64,000 nucleotides of DNA from Caulochytrium protostelioides (taxonomy: Eukaryota > Chytridiomycota > Caulochytriomycetes > Caulochytriales > Caulochytriaceae), in NCBI GenBank assembly GCA_003615045.1, contig ML014185.1, positions 22,346 to 86,345 on the forward strand. The letters run 5' to 3'. Below are positions 63,130 to 64,000 of this stretch, piece by piece. The notes below the pieces were generated by a model, which was not told the DNA's origin, made no database searches, and worked only from the letters and a program-made list of their open reading frames with translations. Numbering within the stretch: the first letter of the stretch is position 1; every line of letters starts with the position of its first letter. Position numbers and translations under genes: made by a program.

Positions 63130-64000
63130 GCGGTACGTGCCGCGCTACGGGCCGCGCGGCACGTGCCAGGCTCGCGAACGGTCTCATCGTTCCGACGATG
63201 GAAAAATGGGAAGAGTTGGCGACAATGGCGACAATGGCGACAACGCGCCGCCTGGCATCGTATCGAAGGGTGACCGGCCCGGGCGGGACGGGACGGGATG
63301 GGGCTGACGGCAGGCGCGAGGGTTGCCGTCGCGGCGAAGCGCGAGCCCTGCGCGGCGTCCATCCTATCCCGCGGTGGCGGGCGGGCGGTCCTGGCTTGCG
63401 GTCGGGGAGGTGGCGGGCCGACGCGAGGGCTGTGGCGGACACTCCGCTTCGGCCTTCCCGTTGCACCAGGCTCCGCCCGCGGCCGCACGCCACCGGACGC
63501 AAGCCACACTGCCGCCGTCGCCGTGCGCGCCGGTCGGAGTTCGCAACTATAAATAGTGGACCGTCCACGCTGTTCAAACCATCCATCGACATCCTCGCTT
63601 AGTGTACCGCTTCGCACATGTGGGCGTTTTAGAACGGGCGCGCGTTGCACGGGAGACTTCTGGATGGGGGCGGAGAGAGGAGAGAAACCAACGACCAACT
63701 CTTAGGATCATTCTAATAGTTTTTCGTCCATGTCTAGATTTCTCAATCCAGACACTCTTCTCTGCGTTAGAGGATGAGTCATACGCGTGGTTTCGTTGGC
63801 GACTCTCGGGTTGCTGCGTGTCCCTGCGCCGTGGCCGCCTCCTCGTCCCTGCCTGCGGCCTTGTGTCAAGGGCGGCGGACGAGCGAGGCGCCCGGTGTGG
63901 ATTCGGCCACCAGCATTTCCCCGAGTGTTAACCGGAAGTTCGCTTATCTGTCTGGCTCGACGTTTGCCGAGACGGGCGGTTCTTCGGGACCGCTTGTTGT
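63130..64000. other. Right-hand end without a supportable gene; promoter-like motifs
   Basis: Open frames are short or Arg/Pro-rich. A TATA-like TATAAATAG lies at 63548-63556, overlapped by a GTGGAC-C-GTCCAC dyad at 63556-63568. An ATGAGTCAT (AP-1/Gcn4-type consensus) occurs at 63774-63782. From about 63570 the DNA becomes less GC-rich, which suggests the promoter or leader of a gene beyond the edge. Confidence 0.4.
63548..63556 (+). promoter_or_regulatory. TATA-like box
   Basis: TATAAATAG in otherwise GC-rich DNA, followed at once by a 13-base dyad GTGGAC-C-GTCCAC. It could drive a transcript running off the right edge; no coding start is visible. Confidence 0.35.

Noticed and set aside
1-64000. 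tRNA, rRNA, transposon or CRISPR
   Set aside because: No TTCRANYC box with matching stems, no rRNA-like block, no terminal inverted repeats or transposase domains, and no regularly spaced repeats were found by reading.

Overview
The window reads as nuclear DNA of an early-diverging, probably flagellated (zoosporic, chytrid-like) fungus. The evidence is a division-1 chitin synthase, fungal-type HIS1, RIB1 and AVL9 genes, a spliceosomal intron with GTAAG...CAG borders, and one giant coiled-coil protein that resembles a cilium-associated family. The DNA is strongly GC-rich, codon third positions are almost all G or C, and real genes are mostly single long open frames. The combination would fit a lineage such as Caulochytrium, but I cannot confirm the species without a search. 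No transposon, CRISPR array, rRNA or tRNA was recognised.

Layout. 0-4 kb: the 3' part of an RGS-domain gene (+) facing a DnaJ/DnaJ-X co-chaperone (-). 4-12 kb: a long untranslated stretch, then an 1872-residue single-span surface protein (+) with extracellular Cys modules, a cytoplasmic array of about 21 Trp-centred repeats and an SH3 domain. 12-21 kb: SEC7/BIG-type ARF exchange factor (+). 21.8-22.8 kb: HIS1 (+). 22.8-25.5 kb: no supportable gene. 25.5-30.2 kb: chitin synthase (+) facing NFS1 (-). 31.5-34.3 kb: RIB1 (+) facing a two-exon COA3-like gene (-). 35-48.5 kb: the CCDC162-like giant (-) and an alpha-arrestin-like protein (-). 50-54.2 kb: DSN1/Mis13 (+), ERV1 (-), RPS12 (+). 54.4-63.1 kb: ubiquilin/DSK2 (-), AVL9 (+) and a catalase-fold protein (+) that has lost its catalytic histidine. 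The last 0.9 kb has no gene but carries promoter-like motifs.

How the genes relate. There is no operon or obvious biosynthetic cluster; most genes are housekeeping. Themes recur: mitochondrial biogenesis (NFS1, COA3-like, ERV1), membrane traffic and cell surface (SEC7, AVL9, arrestin, chitin synthase, the TM-SH3 protein) and signalling (RGS). Nearly every protein is enlarged by Ala/Gly/Pro/Ser-rich inserts, even inside enzyme cores. The two best leads for something undescribed are the TM-SH3 repeat protein at 6.3-12.0 kb and the catalase-like protein at 61.5-63.1 kb, which keeps the heme-ligand tyrosine but has Tyr and Ala where catalases have the distal His and Asn.
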